Positions 20,999 to 30,717 are shown, numbered from the stretch's first letter. The stretch: DNA of 64,000 nucleotides from Nematocida parisii ERTm1 (GCF_000250985.1 NW_013524646.1:593913-657912), one strand, 5' to 3'. Notes: generated from the letters alone by a model not told the origin. A program made the numbers and translations.

Positions 20999-21669
20999 CC
21001 AGAAATACTCCTCTATATATACAATATTCACTGTAATAATCTATGAAAATACCAATGTATCCGTAAAATAATAATTGCGTATACTAATTTAACATTACCT
21101 TTATTTCCAACACAGCGATTAAATCTAAGCGTGGAAATTTTAATGATACACATATTTTTATATATCTCTGTAGTCATTAAATTATTATTGATAAAGACAC
21201 TTCTTTTAATTCAGTTTTCTATCTTCTTTCTATTTATATACTTTGTCCAATGCATATTTTATTTTTATTCCGCATATGAATATTCTTTATCAAAAGCTAT
21301 GAGACAGTAATATAAATGCAATATTACTTAAATATTTAAAATAATGTTTATGCTATGGCCATTTACATATTATATGTGAATAAATCATGGGTTTATTAAA
21401 AATAAAACTATTTATCCTTTGTCCTAAATAAATTAATAAATATATAGCAATTATATTTACTATATTATTGTTAAATAAATTAATAGTATAATGTGTACAT
21501 TGGATATTTTATGTCGATCCACTGAAAATTATGATATTGACTGTAAATACATTCTGAAATATATAATTGAACCATGCAGAAGTTTAAATATAATAAAACA
21601 GATTAATTGTTCCATTTATTTTGATATTTTTCATGGATTAATTACGGGTTATATAAGGAATAGTTTACA
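20999..21669. other. AT-rich intergenic region
   Basis: Mostly A/T runs. A diverged match to the 49-bp repeat lies at about 21374-21425. A plus-strand frame starting at 21491 runs into the antisense of the GNAT gene and is probably spurious. Confidence 0.6.
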
Positions 21670-22542
21670 TCAACCATTCTTTGTATATATGAATCTTTTT
21701 AAAAGGGACTCCTTTAGGCGCGCAGCCCTTTCTTTATGTCTGTTATATTCATTTTTGCTATATGCATTAATCTTTGCAGAACGCAAAAACGTGTTTATAT
21801 CTGTGTACATTGTTAAAAACTTATCTCCAGACGCACTGCGCTCTCCTGTATACTCACTGCTATAATATGGACTATTTTCTATAACAGATTCCAGCGACTT
21901 GCGTTCAAGAAATACCTCAGATCTTTTTCTCAGTGAATATGGCCCATTTTCTGTAAATAAGCCGTGTACGAATCCATTTGTTCGGTAGAGCGCGTACGCT
22001 TTTTCCATGTCTTTATCTATAGGAGACACATGCAAAACAATATATGATGGAATCCCATTATCGGCCTGGTATATTTTTTTAAGAAGCATAAAGGTGCGGT
22101 ATAAATGGTTAATAGAAACGCCTTTTCCTCTGTATCTTGGCGATACATACATGTTGTATATTTCGAACCCAAGAACCAAGCCACTTGGCGAGTCTTCGCT
22201 GTTCCTGTAATGATACGGGAAAACGAATACACTTGCCACAAGACGGCCCCTGTGCATGCTTTGCACAATAACATACTTCTTTTCTACGTACTCTATGGCG
22301 CGAGCGTTCAGGGGAATATTGAATGCTGAGAGTGGCTCATTTAAATTTACTTTTCGATTTTTTGCATCGCTTGGTATAGAAATAACATACTCAAGATTGT
22401 CTAGGTCAAATGGAACAGACATGTACTTAAACAGTGCGTATGCCAATGCAAACGCAATGCCTGTAATTATAGCAATGGTCTTTTTGCTCATATACTTTGA
22501 TTTTGTTTTGCTTGATGTCTTTATAGCTCTCTTTACACTCAT
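21670..22542 (-). CDS. Membrane-anchored GNAT-family acetyltransferase
   Basis: A 290-residue protein with a basic N-terminus, one TM helix at about 23-42 and a GNAT domain at about 85-205. The acetyl-CoA-binding motif is visible as YVSPRYRGKGVS, after the strand LGFEIYNM. The later AYALYRTNGF matches the GNAT motif B pattern (Y-x-x-x-GF). Its substrate cannot be told from sequence. A Lys/Arg-rich tail follows. The stop lies 7 bp from nothing else on its 3' side, but its start is only 7 bp downstream of the phosphatase stop at 22550, so the two may be co-transcribed by proximity. The anchored arrangement is less common for GNAT proteins. Confidence 0.75.
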   Translation of the reverse strand: MSVKRAIKTSSKTKSKYMSKKTIAIITGIAFALAYALFKYMSVPFDLDNLEYVISIPSDAKNRKVNLNEPLSAFNIPLNARAIEYVEKKYVIVQSMHRGRLVASVFVFPYHYRNSEDSPSGLVLGFEIYNMYVSPRYRGKGVSINHLYRTFMLLKKIYQADNGIPSYIVLHVSPIDKDMEKAYALYRTNGFVHGLFTENGPYSLRKRSEVFLERKSLESVIENSPYYSSEYTGERSASGDKFLTMYTDINTFLRSAKINAYSKNEYNRHKERAARLKESLLKRFIYTKNG

Positions 22543-22549
22543 ACAAATA

Positions 22550-23458
22550 TTAATGAAAATATGGAAGTGTTCTTATCTCTTTTGCTGGTTTAATTACTTG
22601 CTCGAAGAAAACAAATGAATCGTCGTCAACTCGCAGGTTCTTTCCTATTTTAAGAAATGTTGCCTTGTTACCCATTCTGTTGCAGTAATTAGGCGCACTC
22701 CAAACAGTCACAAGCTCTCTATTGTTATATGCAAATTTATATCCTTCATTAACCAGTTGGTGTGATCTGCATATAATCTGTAGGTCATTAAGAACAAGAA
22801 ACTTCTGAACAATATCTGGGCCAATGATATACCCAGCGCCCCTATCACTTGGGTAATGGCCTGGATATATCCCAGGATCACTCCACACCATGTCTGTCAT
22901 AGGGCCAGAGGTGGGTATTTCCATAAACCTATTTATCCTCAGTATTTTATCAAAAGTCAGTGCGTATGGCGATACTCCTGCATGCACACAAAATATCCTA
23001 CTTCCAACCAGCGCAGCAAGAGGAAGAAAAGTGAATGTCTCACACAATAGCTTCCATATGTCTTGCGATACATATTTTGTGCACACTTCTTTATACAGCC
23101 CATACGTCTCTGTTAGCTCTCTTGATTCATGATTGCCTCGCAGTAGTATAATATTCTGTGGGTACATTACTTTATATAGAAGAAGGAGGGATATAGTTTC
23201 AACTGAATTAAACCCACGGTCCACATAATCTCCCATAAATACAAACTTTGTCTTCTTCGGCGTGCCATTAAGCTTAAAGATAGTAAGCAAATCGTCGTAC
23301 TGCCCGTGTATATCCCCACAGACAACAACCGGCGGTTCAATTCGTACAATATTTGGCTCAAGCACTAAAATATCCATGGCCAACGAGCAAATAGTTCGTA
23401 ATTCTCGTTTAGACGGTTTATGGCGAGCAAGCAGCTTCTCTTCTATTCTACCCAGCAT
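22550..23458 (-). CDS. PP2A-family (PP2A/PP4/PP6) phosphatase catalytic subunit
   Basis: A 302-residue Ser/Thr phosphatase with [27 protein letters not shown] and SAPNYCNRMGN, the last two typical of the PP2A branch rather than PP1. The C-terminus reads LPYFH followed by TAA. Family members normally end in a Leu that is carboxyl-methylated (PP6 type PYFL, PP2A type DYFL). The PYF fits PP6/Sit4, but the terminal Leu is replaced by His. Metal-binding residues look intact, so activity is expected while methylation-dependent subunit assembly may be lost. It sits in a tight minus-strand run with the GNAT gene and the unknown gene at 23477-24307. Confidence 0.88.
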   Translation of the reverse strand: MLGRIEEKLLARHKPSKRELRTICSLAMDILVLEPNIVRIEPPVVVCGDIHGQYDDLLTIFKLNGTPKKTKFVFMGDYVDRGFNSVETISLLLLYKVMYPQNIILLRGNHESRELTETYGLYKEVCTKYVSQDIWKLLCETFTFLPLAALVGSRIFCVHAGVSPYALTFDKILRINRFMEIPTSGPMTDMVWSDPGIYPGHYPSDRGAGYIIGPDIVQKFLVLNDLQIICRSHQLVNEGYKFAYNNRELVTVWSAPNYCNRMGNKATFLKIGKNLRVDDDSFVFFEQVIKPAKEIRTLPYFH

Positions 23459-23476
23459 TAAATATAAAAGACTATT

Positions 23477-24307
23477 TTATTTTCTTTTACCATATCTGCT
23501 AGGGGGAGCTTGTATTTTACGAATTGGCTGTACTTTCATTGCTTTTTTTAAAATATACTTCCTTCCAGTGCTGCTTTCTGAAGCACTCTCATCTGCTGAT
23601 GTATAGTTGGCATTTGATGTATTTGTACTACTTGTGGTGTCTGTATATAATTCATCGCCTGTTTCTAGTAGTGCGCTATTGGTATCTGATGATGTTTTTA
23701 TTGAATTATTTAAACTCCCACTTTTATTGGCAATAGTATTGTATTGCATATTCTCTGAGATAGAAATATGTTTTTCTTTATCAATTTTAATAGTGCTCTC
23801 TTTTTCACTATACACCTTTTTATCTGTAATATTTGGTTGTATATTAACAGCTTCTAAAGATTTTATCTTTTTTTTACCTGAAATAGGCGGCAGGATTGTT
23901 CTTTTTGGTGGTATAATTAATTTCTTCTTTTGTTCCTGCTTCTTTTCAGGTATATCTATTTTTATTTCAAGCGTTCGTGGCTTTTCTTCTATTTCTTCCT
24001 CTGTTTCATATGTATATTCCTCTATAACTCCATTTTTACATTTATTACATGCTTTGTCGCATATGTACACATTTACTTTATCACTTATCACTTTATCAAG
24101 CGGCAGCCACTCACTGAATATGTATCCATCTGAATCAGTAATACTTATAATGTGTTGTTTTATATTTAATGTTCTAAAAAAGATAGATTCTATTTCTTCT
24201 TTTACGTCTCTTATACAGTTCACATTTCCCTGTGATACGTATATAAATCGGGATATTTCACTCTTTTTATCCGTCTGACCAAATATTTTAATCCGCGCTT
24301 TTAGCAT
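23477..24307 (-). CDS. Unrecognised protein with possible ubiquitin-like N-terminus
   Basis: A 276-residue protein I do not recognise. Residues 1-80 alternate hydrophobic and polar residues with a C-x2-C pair (DKACNKCKNG) just after, and could form a small beta-grasp domain. The rest is low-complexity: an acidic Glu stretch, a Lys/Ile/Pro-rich middle (KKLIIPPKRTILPPISGKK) and a Ser/Thr-rich tail ending in basic residues. The tail composition recalls nuclear scaffold proteins such as coilin, but this is only a suggestion. It lies 18 bp upstream of the PP2A-like gene in the same direction. ATG 24307 is the first in frame. Confidence 0.65.
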   Translation of the reverse strand: MLKARIKIFGQTDKKSEISRFIYVSQGNVNCIRDVKEEIESIFFRTLNIKQHIISITDSDGYIFSEWLPLDKVISDKVNVYICDKACNKCKNGVIEEYTYETEEEIEEKPRTLEIKIDIPEKKQEQKKKLIIPPKRTILPPISGKKKIKSLEAVNIQPNITDKKVYSEKESTIKIDKEKHISISENMQYNTIANKSGSLNNSIKTSSDTNSALLETGDELYTDTTSSTNTSNANYTSADESASESSTGRKYILKKAMKVQPIRKIQAPPSRYGKRK

Positions 24308-24748
24308 AAAAAATTTAAAAAGCGCATTTACTTATAAGCAAGAAGGATAGCAAAAAAACAGGAGAATTGTAAAACCATAAATAAGTAAAGAGAAAGTATA
24401 AAATAGTAGAAAAAAGAAAGGAAATGCATGCAAACGAAGCAAAGTATAAAAGAATAATAATAAGTGGTAACGATAAAGATAGTAAATGAAGAGATATAAC
24501 ATGAGAAAAAGATAAAGAATGCAGTATTTAAATAAAGCCGTATATGAAATAGTAGATATAATATTAATAGTTAGAATATTATATATATATAGTACGAAAA
24601 GAGTATTATTTGGTATACTTTTTGTATTATCTATACTGTTGGATGATATATTCATATAATAATTACAAATGTATTTTTATGTATTACAGAAATATTATAA
24701 ACATATAAATATTGATAATTAGTAGAAAATTTAGATATTTAATTTTTA
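24308..24748. other. AT-rich intergenic region
   Basis: No gene supported. A 107-codon minus-strand frame (24332-24655) encodes mostly Leu/Phe/Tyr/Ile from T-rich DNA and is probably a chance frame. Confidence 0.6.
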
Positions 24749-25870
24749 TTAAGAGCTTTTTGGATAATTGTTAAAGAAGAATGGTATGTTTAAAACAGAC
24801 AAACATCCGGATATGATGCTCTTAATTGTTAAAAAGTATTCAATTAGCGAGAGCCCTGTGAGCATATGGATAAATATAGGTGTTTTTTTAGATGGCATGA
24901 ATACTAACACCAAATTAGCCATTAGCAATAGAAGAGTGCATGTAATTGGAATCTGGATATACATTGATAGCTGGTGCGAGAAAATAGTCCAAGTAGTGAA
25001 CAGAGAGAAGTTCGCAGTGATGATAGAGAGATAGGGATAGAACACGAGGGAGCTTTCTATGCTATCAGTGTTTAAAACAGAAGCTATTGTAAGCAATTGT
25101 ATGAGAATAAAAATCATATGTGGGAAGATTTTTATATACTTCATCGATAGCTGCTCTGCCTGCAGGGAGAATCCTGTTACTAGCGCAATATGAACAATAT
25201 AGTATATGGTTGCAACGAGTCCTATAACGAAACTTGCTATCTTAACAATTATGGACAGGTTATTTTTAATCCATGGGTGGAAGAAAAGCAGTCTTTCTTT
25301 GCCTATTGCACTTATGGCAAGTAAAAAAATACAGCCAAGTGCAATCGATTCGGTTGGCCCAATGAGCCCAAGATAGAATACCTTTGTATAGTACTCTTTG
25401 ATAGTCACCCAGTAGAAAATAGAGTGTGCACATAGAAGAATGAAGAACATATTCTTTTTTTCGCGGAGGCCAACAGCAGAGGATATGCAGTATATAATAA
25501 AGGTGCATACAATTGAGTCAACTCCATGATCAAACAGTTGGCCTAATGGTGATTTGGCACCGGTTTTCCTAGCCTGCATTCCGTCTAGACAGTCCATTGT
25601 GGAGTAAAACCACATGACAATAGCAGATACAGCCGGAAGCCACCGAACGTTGCCAGACATTTCTGAGTCAAAGTACCATACAAGCCCTGCCTGCATGGCC
25701 ATAGCAATAAACCCTATAAGCGTAATTGTATTGGGCGCTATCCACGCAGGAATATACTGCAGAAGTCTGTCCCAATATTTAATCTGGCAGTGGTAGTACA
25801 AGAATGATTCATCCACGCCAACAAATTTGTAGTTTAGAAGCTCTTTTAGCTGTGTGCTTGAAATTGCCAT
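24749..25870 (-). CDS. EPT1: CDP-alcohol phosphotransferase (ethanolamine/choline type)
   Basis: A 373-residue integral membrane enzyme with about 8-10 hydrophobic helices. The family signature D-G-x2-A-R-x8-G-x3-D-x3-D is complete at about residues 95-117 (from CLDGMQAR to FDHGVDS), giving the metal and CDP-alcohol site. The N-terminal KYWDRLLQYIPAWIAPNTITLIG is typical of ethanolamine/choline phosphotransferases, which join CDP-ethanolamine or CDP-choline to diacylglycerol at the ER in the Kennedy pathway. Substrate choice cannot be told from sequence. Its start codon lies only 31 bp from that of eIF2-alpha on the other strand. Confidence 0.88.
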   Translation of the reverse strand: MAISSTQLKELLNYKFVGVDESFLYYHCQIKYWDRLLQYIPAWIAPNTITLIGFIAMAMQAGLVWYFDSEMSGNVRWLPAVSAIVMWFYSTMDCLDGMQARKTGAKSPLGQLFDHGVDSIVCTFIIYCISSAVGLREKKNMFFILLCAHSIFYWVTIKEYYTKVFYLGLIGPTESIALGCIFLLAISAIGKERLLFFHPWIKNNLSIIVKIASFVIGLVATIYYIVHIALVTGFSLQAEQLSMKYIKIFPHMIFILIQLLTIASVLNTDSIESSLVFYPYLSIITANFSLFTTWTIFSHQLSMYIQIPITCTLLLLMANLVLVFMPSKKTPIFIHMLTGLSLIEYFLTIKSIISGCLSVLNIPFFFNNYPKSS

Positions 25871-25901
25871 ATTCTATAAATAAATTTTATAATTAATACC
25901 C
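25871..25901. promoter_or_regulatory. 31-bp divergent spacer between EPT1-like and eIF2-alpha starts
   Basis: These 31 bp of A/T-rich DNA separate two head-to-head start codons, so any core promoter and 5' UTR of both genes must fit here or extend into the opposite gene. No TATA box is clear. Confidence 0.5.
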
Positions 25902-26789
25902 ATGGAAAATAACCAAACACATAGATATTACTTCGAAAAATATCCAAAAGAGGGGAAAGTGGTTATTGGAAGAATAAAAAGTTTTGCCGACATCGGGGCA
26001 TACATTACCCTACCAGAATATGATGACATAGAAGGCCTGATTATCTACAGTGAGCTAACGAAAAAAAGAACAAGAAATATACAGAAATTAATAAAGGTTG
26101 GGACACTTGAGGGGTTTCTTGTTTTGAAGGTGGACAAAGAAAAGGGGTATATAGACCTAAGCAAGAAAAGAGCACAGTATGAAGATAAAGTAGAAGCATT
26201 TGAAAGATACTATAAGGGAAAGATAGCCCATAACTTCATGCAGAGTATATCTGTGAAATGTGACCGCTCTCTGGACACTCTGTACAGCAAATTCGGATGG
26301 GAGGCTGAAAAGGAGTTTGGCTCTCTCTACAAATGCTTTAGAGAAGTGCTTTTTGGCGAAGGCGTTCTTCAGAGTAAGTTAGAGAAGTCTGATTTTATCA
26401 CAGAAGAACTACTCGGTGATGTTGAAGAGCTAGTCAAGCAGAAGTTTATAGTGCCTAAAGTAAAGGTGCGTGCAGATGCAGAGACAAAGTGCAACAAAGG
26501 AAATGGTGTTCTCATCATAAAAGCTATTCTTATGAAGATAGAGAAGGAGTACCCAGAAGTTGAGGTATCTCTAATCTCCTCTCCAGTCTTTTCCTTCTCT
26601 CTTATGTGTGAAGACGGAGATGCTGGTATTAAAGTGCTAAAAGACCTCTTGGTAAAGCTGGAAAAGCGCACCATGCAGGACCAGAGTGAATATAAGCTTG
26701 TAATGGAGCCCACCGTGTTTGGGCCAAAACCACAATTTGATGCAGAAAACGATGAGTCGGACGATAGCACATCTACAATATCAGACTAA
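25902..26789 (+). CDS. SUI2: Translation initiation factor eIF2 alpha subunit
   Basis: A 295-residue eIF2-alpha. There is an N-terminal S1 domain (about 15-90), a helical domain and a C-terminal alpha/beta domain (about 185-275), then an acidic Ser/Asp tail. The conserved KVDKEKGYIDLSKKR is present. In the phosphorylation loop the usual SELS51 reads SELT, with Thr53 at the Ser51 position, followed by a basic KKRTR. The factor brings Met-tRNAi to the ribosome as part of the eIF2 ternary complex. If an eIF2-alpha kinase exists it would have to use Thr here. Start ATG 25902 is the first possible. Confidence 0.94.
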   Translation: MENNQTHRYYFEKYPKEGKVVIGRIKSFADIGAYITLPEYDDIEGLIIYSELTKKRTRNIQKLIKVGTLEGFLVLKVDKEKGYIDLSKKRAQYEDKVEAFERYYKGKIAHNFMQSISVKCDRSLDTLYSKFGWEAEKEFGSLYKCFREVLFGEGVLQSKLEKSDFITEELLGDVEELVKQKFIVPKVKVRADAETKCNKGNGVLIIKAILMKIEKEYPEVEVSLISSPVFSFSLMCEDGDAGIKVLKDLLVKLEKRTMQDQSEYKLVMEPTVFGPKPQFDAENDESDDSTSTISD

Positions 26790-27047
26790 ATAAATATAGA
26801 TTAAAATCACAACAAGTATAGTACGCCTTTTATGTTTGCTTATATTATTCTTATGCTATAAATCTTTTTCTAATAGGATTGTTTATACACAATAATACTA
26901 AATATGTAACTATCTCTTGCTAAGTACGCCAAGAAACTACACAAAAATACTTATTTTGTCCCATGTAACCCTAAACGCAGGCAATCACATATAATTGGAC
27001 ACTCTGTACTTAAAACACCAGAATGAAACTAAAATATACTAGTTTAT

Positions 27048-27179
27048 ATGGAATTATTCAAAAGAGCAGAAGAGTCTACTAGGTGTGTCCCAAAGGAATT
27101 AGAAGAATATTGTTATGTAAATGTAACAATAGGAAATCTCTACAAATGCCCATATCGGCATAAAATGATTGCTGAATAA
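27048..27179 (+). CDS. Possible 43-residue protein
   Basis: A short ATG-to-TAA frame encoding 43 residues with three Cys (RCVPKELEEYCYVNV and YKCPYRH). The composition is more protein-like than other short frames nearby, but there is no recognised family and no supporting neighbour. It may be a chance frame. Confidence 0.3.
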   Translation: MELFKRAEESTRCVPKELEEYCYVNVTIGNLYKCPYRHKMIAE

Positions 27180-27345
27180 GCGAATTTAAAAGCAGCCAAG
27201 TCTAAAATAGTGACTTTTTAGATAGAATAAATAAATGGGTCGTTACATATTTTGTCTGAAAATTCTATTTATATATATTACTCTGCTCTACTAGATATTT
27301 TCTAAAAGCAACTTTCTTACCTTTATCCTATTTATCTAAATATTT

Positions 27346-27481
27346 TTATACGTTTGGCATTTTTTCTATTCTAATAATTTGTAAATGCTCATTCAATATT
27401 TTTTGCTGCTTAATAGTTGTAACTGCATATTTGTTCTTTTTAAGTTCTTTTATAACAGACTCTGGATTATTATACTGGCAT
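27346..27481 (-). CDS. Possible C-terminal fragment of a gene entering the assembly gap
   Basis: A minus-strand frame leaves the gap at 27481 and stops at 27346. It gives 44 residues rich in Lys, Glu and Ile (ESVIKELKKNKYAVTTIKQQ) that look like an alpha-helical C-terminus. The start must lie in or beyond the gap. Unrecognised. Confidence 0.35.
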
Positions 27482-27840
27482 NNNNNNNNNNNNNNNNNNN
27501 NNNNNNNNNNNNNNNNNNNNNNNNNNNNNNNNNNNNNNNNNNNNNNNNNNNNNNNNNNNNNNNNNNNNNNNNNNNNNNNNNNNNNNNNNNNNNNNNNNNN
27601 NNNNNNNNNNNNNNNNNNNNNNNNNNNNNNNNNNNNNNNNNNNNNNNNNNNNNNNNNNNNNNNNNNNNNNNNNNNNNNNNNNNNNNNNNNNNNNNNNNNN
27701 NNNNNNNNNNNNNNNNNNNNNNNNNNNNNNNNNNNNNNNNNNNNNNNNNNNNNNNNNNNNNNNNNNNNNNNNNNNNNNNNNNNNNNNNNNNNNNNNNNNN
27801 NNNNNNNNNNNNNNNNNNNNNNNNNNNNNNNNNNNNNNNN
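27482..27840. other. Assembly gap (359 N)
   Basis: A run of N. Protein-like frames at both edges read away from each other, so two divergent starts could be hidden here. Confidence 0.95.
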
Positions 27841-27921
27841 GAAAACAGTATAGAACAAATAAACAGAGCATTCAAAGATAAAATATGCCAGAAAGATACG
27901 TATAACAATAATGCATATTGA
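27841..27921 (+). CDS. Possible C-terminal fragment leaving the assembly gap
   Basis: A plus-strand frame from the gap edge to TGA at 27919-27921 gives 26 polar residues (ENSIEQINRAFKDKICQKD...). Too short to identify; possibly a chance frame. Confidence 0.25.
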   Translation, partial: ENSIEQINRAFKDKICQKDTYNNNAY

Positions 27922-28141
27922 ATTAGGATGCATTATATGTTTTCAATGCTTTTAATATACGATTATATAAATTTTACACAATTGTATAGTCCATTATATC
28001 TATACCATAATATTGAGCAGATTGTGATATAATTAAGACAAATTGGTATAGTATCTAATTAATCTAGAAATATCTTAAATTTAAAATAAGAATTGACCTT
28101 TTGATATAAAAATGTCTGTATTAGGTTTATTTTTTTGAATA

Positions 28142-30709
28142 TTATTGCTTCTTTCTTATTATCGGCTGTTCGTATAGAAATGATGTTATCTCAAGAGGAT
28201 TTGGAGCACCCGGTGAATACTCGGGCATGATTGTTTGGTTTATATGTATGTATATTTTTCTATATGCTGTTCTTACTCTTTTATCTGGGTGAGAAAGGCC
28301 TTGGTTTAAATATGATGAGGTGAATTCAATTGTCAGAGTTCTTGTAGCGGTAGTAATAACTGCAAGAACCTCTTTCTCAATTGGTTTATTAAGAACAAGC
28401 GGGAATATTCTATTAAGAATGTGGACACATAGCTTATAACCATCAGTAGAACCATAGCAGTTTTGAATGAGATAGTTAGACATGGACAATGCGCCTTTTA
28501 TAACCCAAATATTAGAGGACTTTAAACTCTCTTCAATAAGCGCAGTAAAGAATGGAAGATACTCACTATAAGAGTGCTTGGCCTTAGTAGACGCCTTTAG
28601 TATTAGAATAAGTAACTTAAGTATTGCTGCTCTATTTTCTAGGTTTTGTGTATGGTGATACTTGCTATTAAGATATACAAAAACATCTTTTGTATAGCCA
28701 CCAGCACTAAAGGCATAGATAGCTATGGCATTATATTTTGCCATTTTCGGGTTATCTACATATCTGTCTATTATTTTAATTGATCTTTCGATGTTTCTGT
28801 AATGACAGAGAGCTTTTATAAGAAGGAATTCTTCTGTATGTTTGTTATACGCATATGTTGAGTGTCTCTTTAGCATAGAAAATAGAACTGTGTCCCAGGC
28901 CTTCCACCCACGAGAATATCCGTGCATTGTCAGTGCTAGCTTATATATATTAGGCAAAGCAGAAGAATGCGCTTCGTTTATCCAAATTGGAAGTCTATAT
29001 ACGGCTTTGGCAAAAATTGAACTGTTTATAAACTCTTGGTCTATGCATAGAGCTTTATGTAGAATGGCCTTACACGCAGTGAAAATCGCGGGGCAGCTTA
29101 CTGACTGTTCAAGCTGCGTATAAAGAGAGCAAAAAGACTGCTTCAAGGCAGAGTAATCAGTTACATACTGCGAACAGCTAGTAATCAGGCTGCAAAGATA
29201 GTTATGCCCTTCTTGCTTAGTGATCTCTGTAACCGCCCATTTAAGTAGTGTATAAGAAATTAATTCTTTTTTATCATTTGGCAATACGTCTATTATGCAA
29301 TTTGAATACTCTTCTGCTCCAATCCATTTATATGCATTCTTGTCTTGGAGTATTGATGTGTATTGCTGTAGTATGCCAGATGGAACCTGTACTTTTGCCT
29401 GATATAGTGCCTGAATAATCACAGGTGCATGGACAGACATATTTATAATCTCCTTAAATAAAAAGGGTAGAATGTGTGGATTCTTCACTGCCCTACTTAT
29501 TACAGATATAGTTATATGCCTAGGTATGTTTTGCATTTCTAGTATTTTATATATACCAGGCATTCCTATCATCTGTATATTATGTTCTGTAGAAATATTA
29601 TGTAAAATAATGAGATATTCTCTATTCTTTAAAGAATCTTTGTTATTCTTTTCTAAAAGAGAAGAAATATGCACCATGGCCATATTTATAAGAGTTATAG
29701 ACTTCCCTTCCTCTAAAAACTCCAATGTATATGATAAAGCCCCAAGTACACGTGGGTTGTTGCTTTTTATAAATAAATTATATAGAAGTTCGCTGATTGC
29801 CTTTATATGAACTGGTGAAAGCCAGTTAGACTTAAATGCGACTTCTAAGAAATGCAAGAAACTTGTTAGTACTCTGGAAGATTTGGTTCTATTAGAAGCT
29901 TCTGCGGGAGATTCGTTCTTTTCTACCGCATTCGGCGATTTTTGTGTCTTTTTCGCCAATATTCTGTTAGACTGTTGTGTAATGATCTTTTCGAATGCAT
30001 GAATAGGCAGTGCGCTTGATGAATTCAGTCTATGAAATATACTCTTTTTAAAAAGAGCATGAACCGTGTGGATATAAAGAAGAATACATGGTTCAGAGTT
30101 TACATGGACTAAAGAAGAAAAATATTCTTTTCCTTCAATAGATGTATAAACAGAAGAAAGAAGATCCGACAGATATTTTGTATATTTTGTGTCATCTACA
30201 AGCGATTTGATTGCACCTATAATAAGTGTGTGTGTAAACCTTGAAATAGTAGATTTTTCTATAGATTCACGTATTTCTATTTCTAACCGGTGTTCAAGCA
30301 GCTGGCCTACTTCTATAATTAAAGTTATATGCGGCTGTGCCTGTTTTACACTGCATGCAGCCCAGTTAAATGCCTTACTGAGAAGAAATGCCCAACTCTG
30401 ACTTGGCTTCTCTAAAAGTGCCTTAATTATTACAAGAACATCTTCTGGATGGGTTTTCGTCAAGTTTTTCAATTCCCGAACTCTCTTTTTATCAAAATAT
30501 ATTATAAATTTATGTACTGTTGAGTATGCTGTGTCCTGGTTCTCTAGTTCTTTCATTGCAGAAATTATACAAGTTTTCTCCTGTGGTGTAAAGCTCAAGC
30601 TAGAAATAAATTCATAATCATAATTGTTGTGCACTATTCCTATTGACTCTGAAAACCGAAAAAGAGCTGTAAATGCGCGCGAATTGGTGCGGGTACTCTT
30701 CTTCTTCAT
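28142..30709 (-). CDS. HSH155: HEAT-repeat protein, probable diverged SF3B1/Hsh155
   Basis: An 855-residue helical-repeat protein. The C-terminal 140 residues follow the SF3B1 pattern: a YLPFFTALIEESL repeat, a HILNRIFPLV repeat, then LNQGLSHPDKRVRTAYRKIYIHI, close to the SF3B1 end with its HPxxKVRxxYWKIYNxI element. The rest is consistent with HEAT repeats but highly diverged. SF3B1 holds the branch-point duplex in the U2 snRNP. It is shorter than yeast Hsh155, and the N-terminal U2AF-binding tail appears to be missing. Its stop codon does not overlap neighbours, and CHS7 lies 8 bp upstream in the same direction. Another HEAT protein remains possible. Confidence 0.6.
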   Translation of the reverse strand: MKKKSTRTNSRAFTALFRFSESIGIVHNNYDYEFISSLSFTPQEKTCIISAMKELENQDTAYSTVHKFIIYFDKKRVRELKNLTKTHPEDVLVIIKALLEKPSQSWAFLLSKAFNWAACSVKQAQPHITLIIEVGQLLEHRLEIEIRESIEKSTISRFTHTLIIGAIKSLVDDTKYTKYLSDLLSSVYTSIEGKEYFSSLVHVNSEPCILLYIHTVHALFKKSIFHRLNSSSALPIHAFEKIITQQSNRILAKKTQKSPNAVEKNESPAEASNRTKSSRVLTSFLHFLEVAFKSNWLSPVHIKAISELLYNLFIKSNNPRVLGALSYTLEFLEEGKSITLINMAMVHISSLLEKNNKDSLKNREYLIILHNISTEHNIQMIGMPGIYKILEMQNIPRHITISVISRAVKNPHILPFLFKEIINMSVHAPVIIQALYQAKVQVPSGILQQYTSILQDKNAYKWIGAEEYSNCIIDVLPNDKKELISYTLLKWAVTEITKQEGHNYLCSLITSCSQYVTDYSALKQSFCSLYTQLEQSVSCPAIFTACKAILHKALCIDQEFINSSIFAKAVYRLPIWINEAHSSALPNIYKLALTMHGYSRGWKAWDTVLFSMLKRHSTYAYNKHTEEFLLIKALCHYRNIERSIKIIDRYVDNPKMAKYNAIAIYAFSAGGYTKDVFVYLNSKYHHTQNLENRAAILKLLILILKASTKAKHSYSEYLPFFTALIEESLKSSNIWVIKGALSMSNYLIQNCYGSTDGYKLCVHILNRIFPLVLNKPIEKEVLAVITTATRTLTIEFTSSYLNQGLSHPDKRVRTAYRKIYIHINQTIMPEYSPGAPNPLEITSFLYEQPIIRKKQ

Positions 30710-30717
30710 ACAAAAAT

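Larger units (their letters stand above)
26790..28141. other. AT-rich region with assembly gap and possible small gene fragments
   Basis: It holds one short candidate gene (27048-27179), an N gap (27482-27840) and protein-like reading frames at both edges of the gap. The remaining DNA is AT-rich without recognised features. Confidence 0.5.

Noticed and set aside
21491-21865. 124-codon plus-strand frame
   Set aside because: Its second half is antisense to the GNAT gene and its first half has no protein-like features.
24332-24655. 107-codon Leu/Phe/Tyr-rich membrane-like frame
   Set aside because: Composition is what T-rich DNA gives by chance; no conserved motif or neighbour support.
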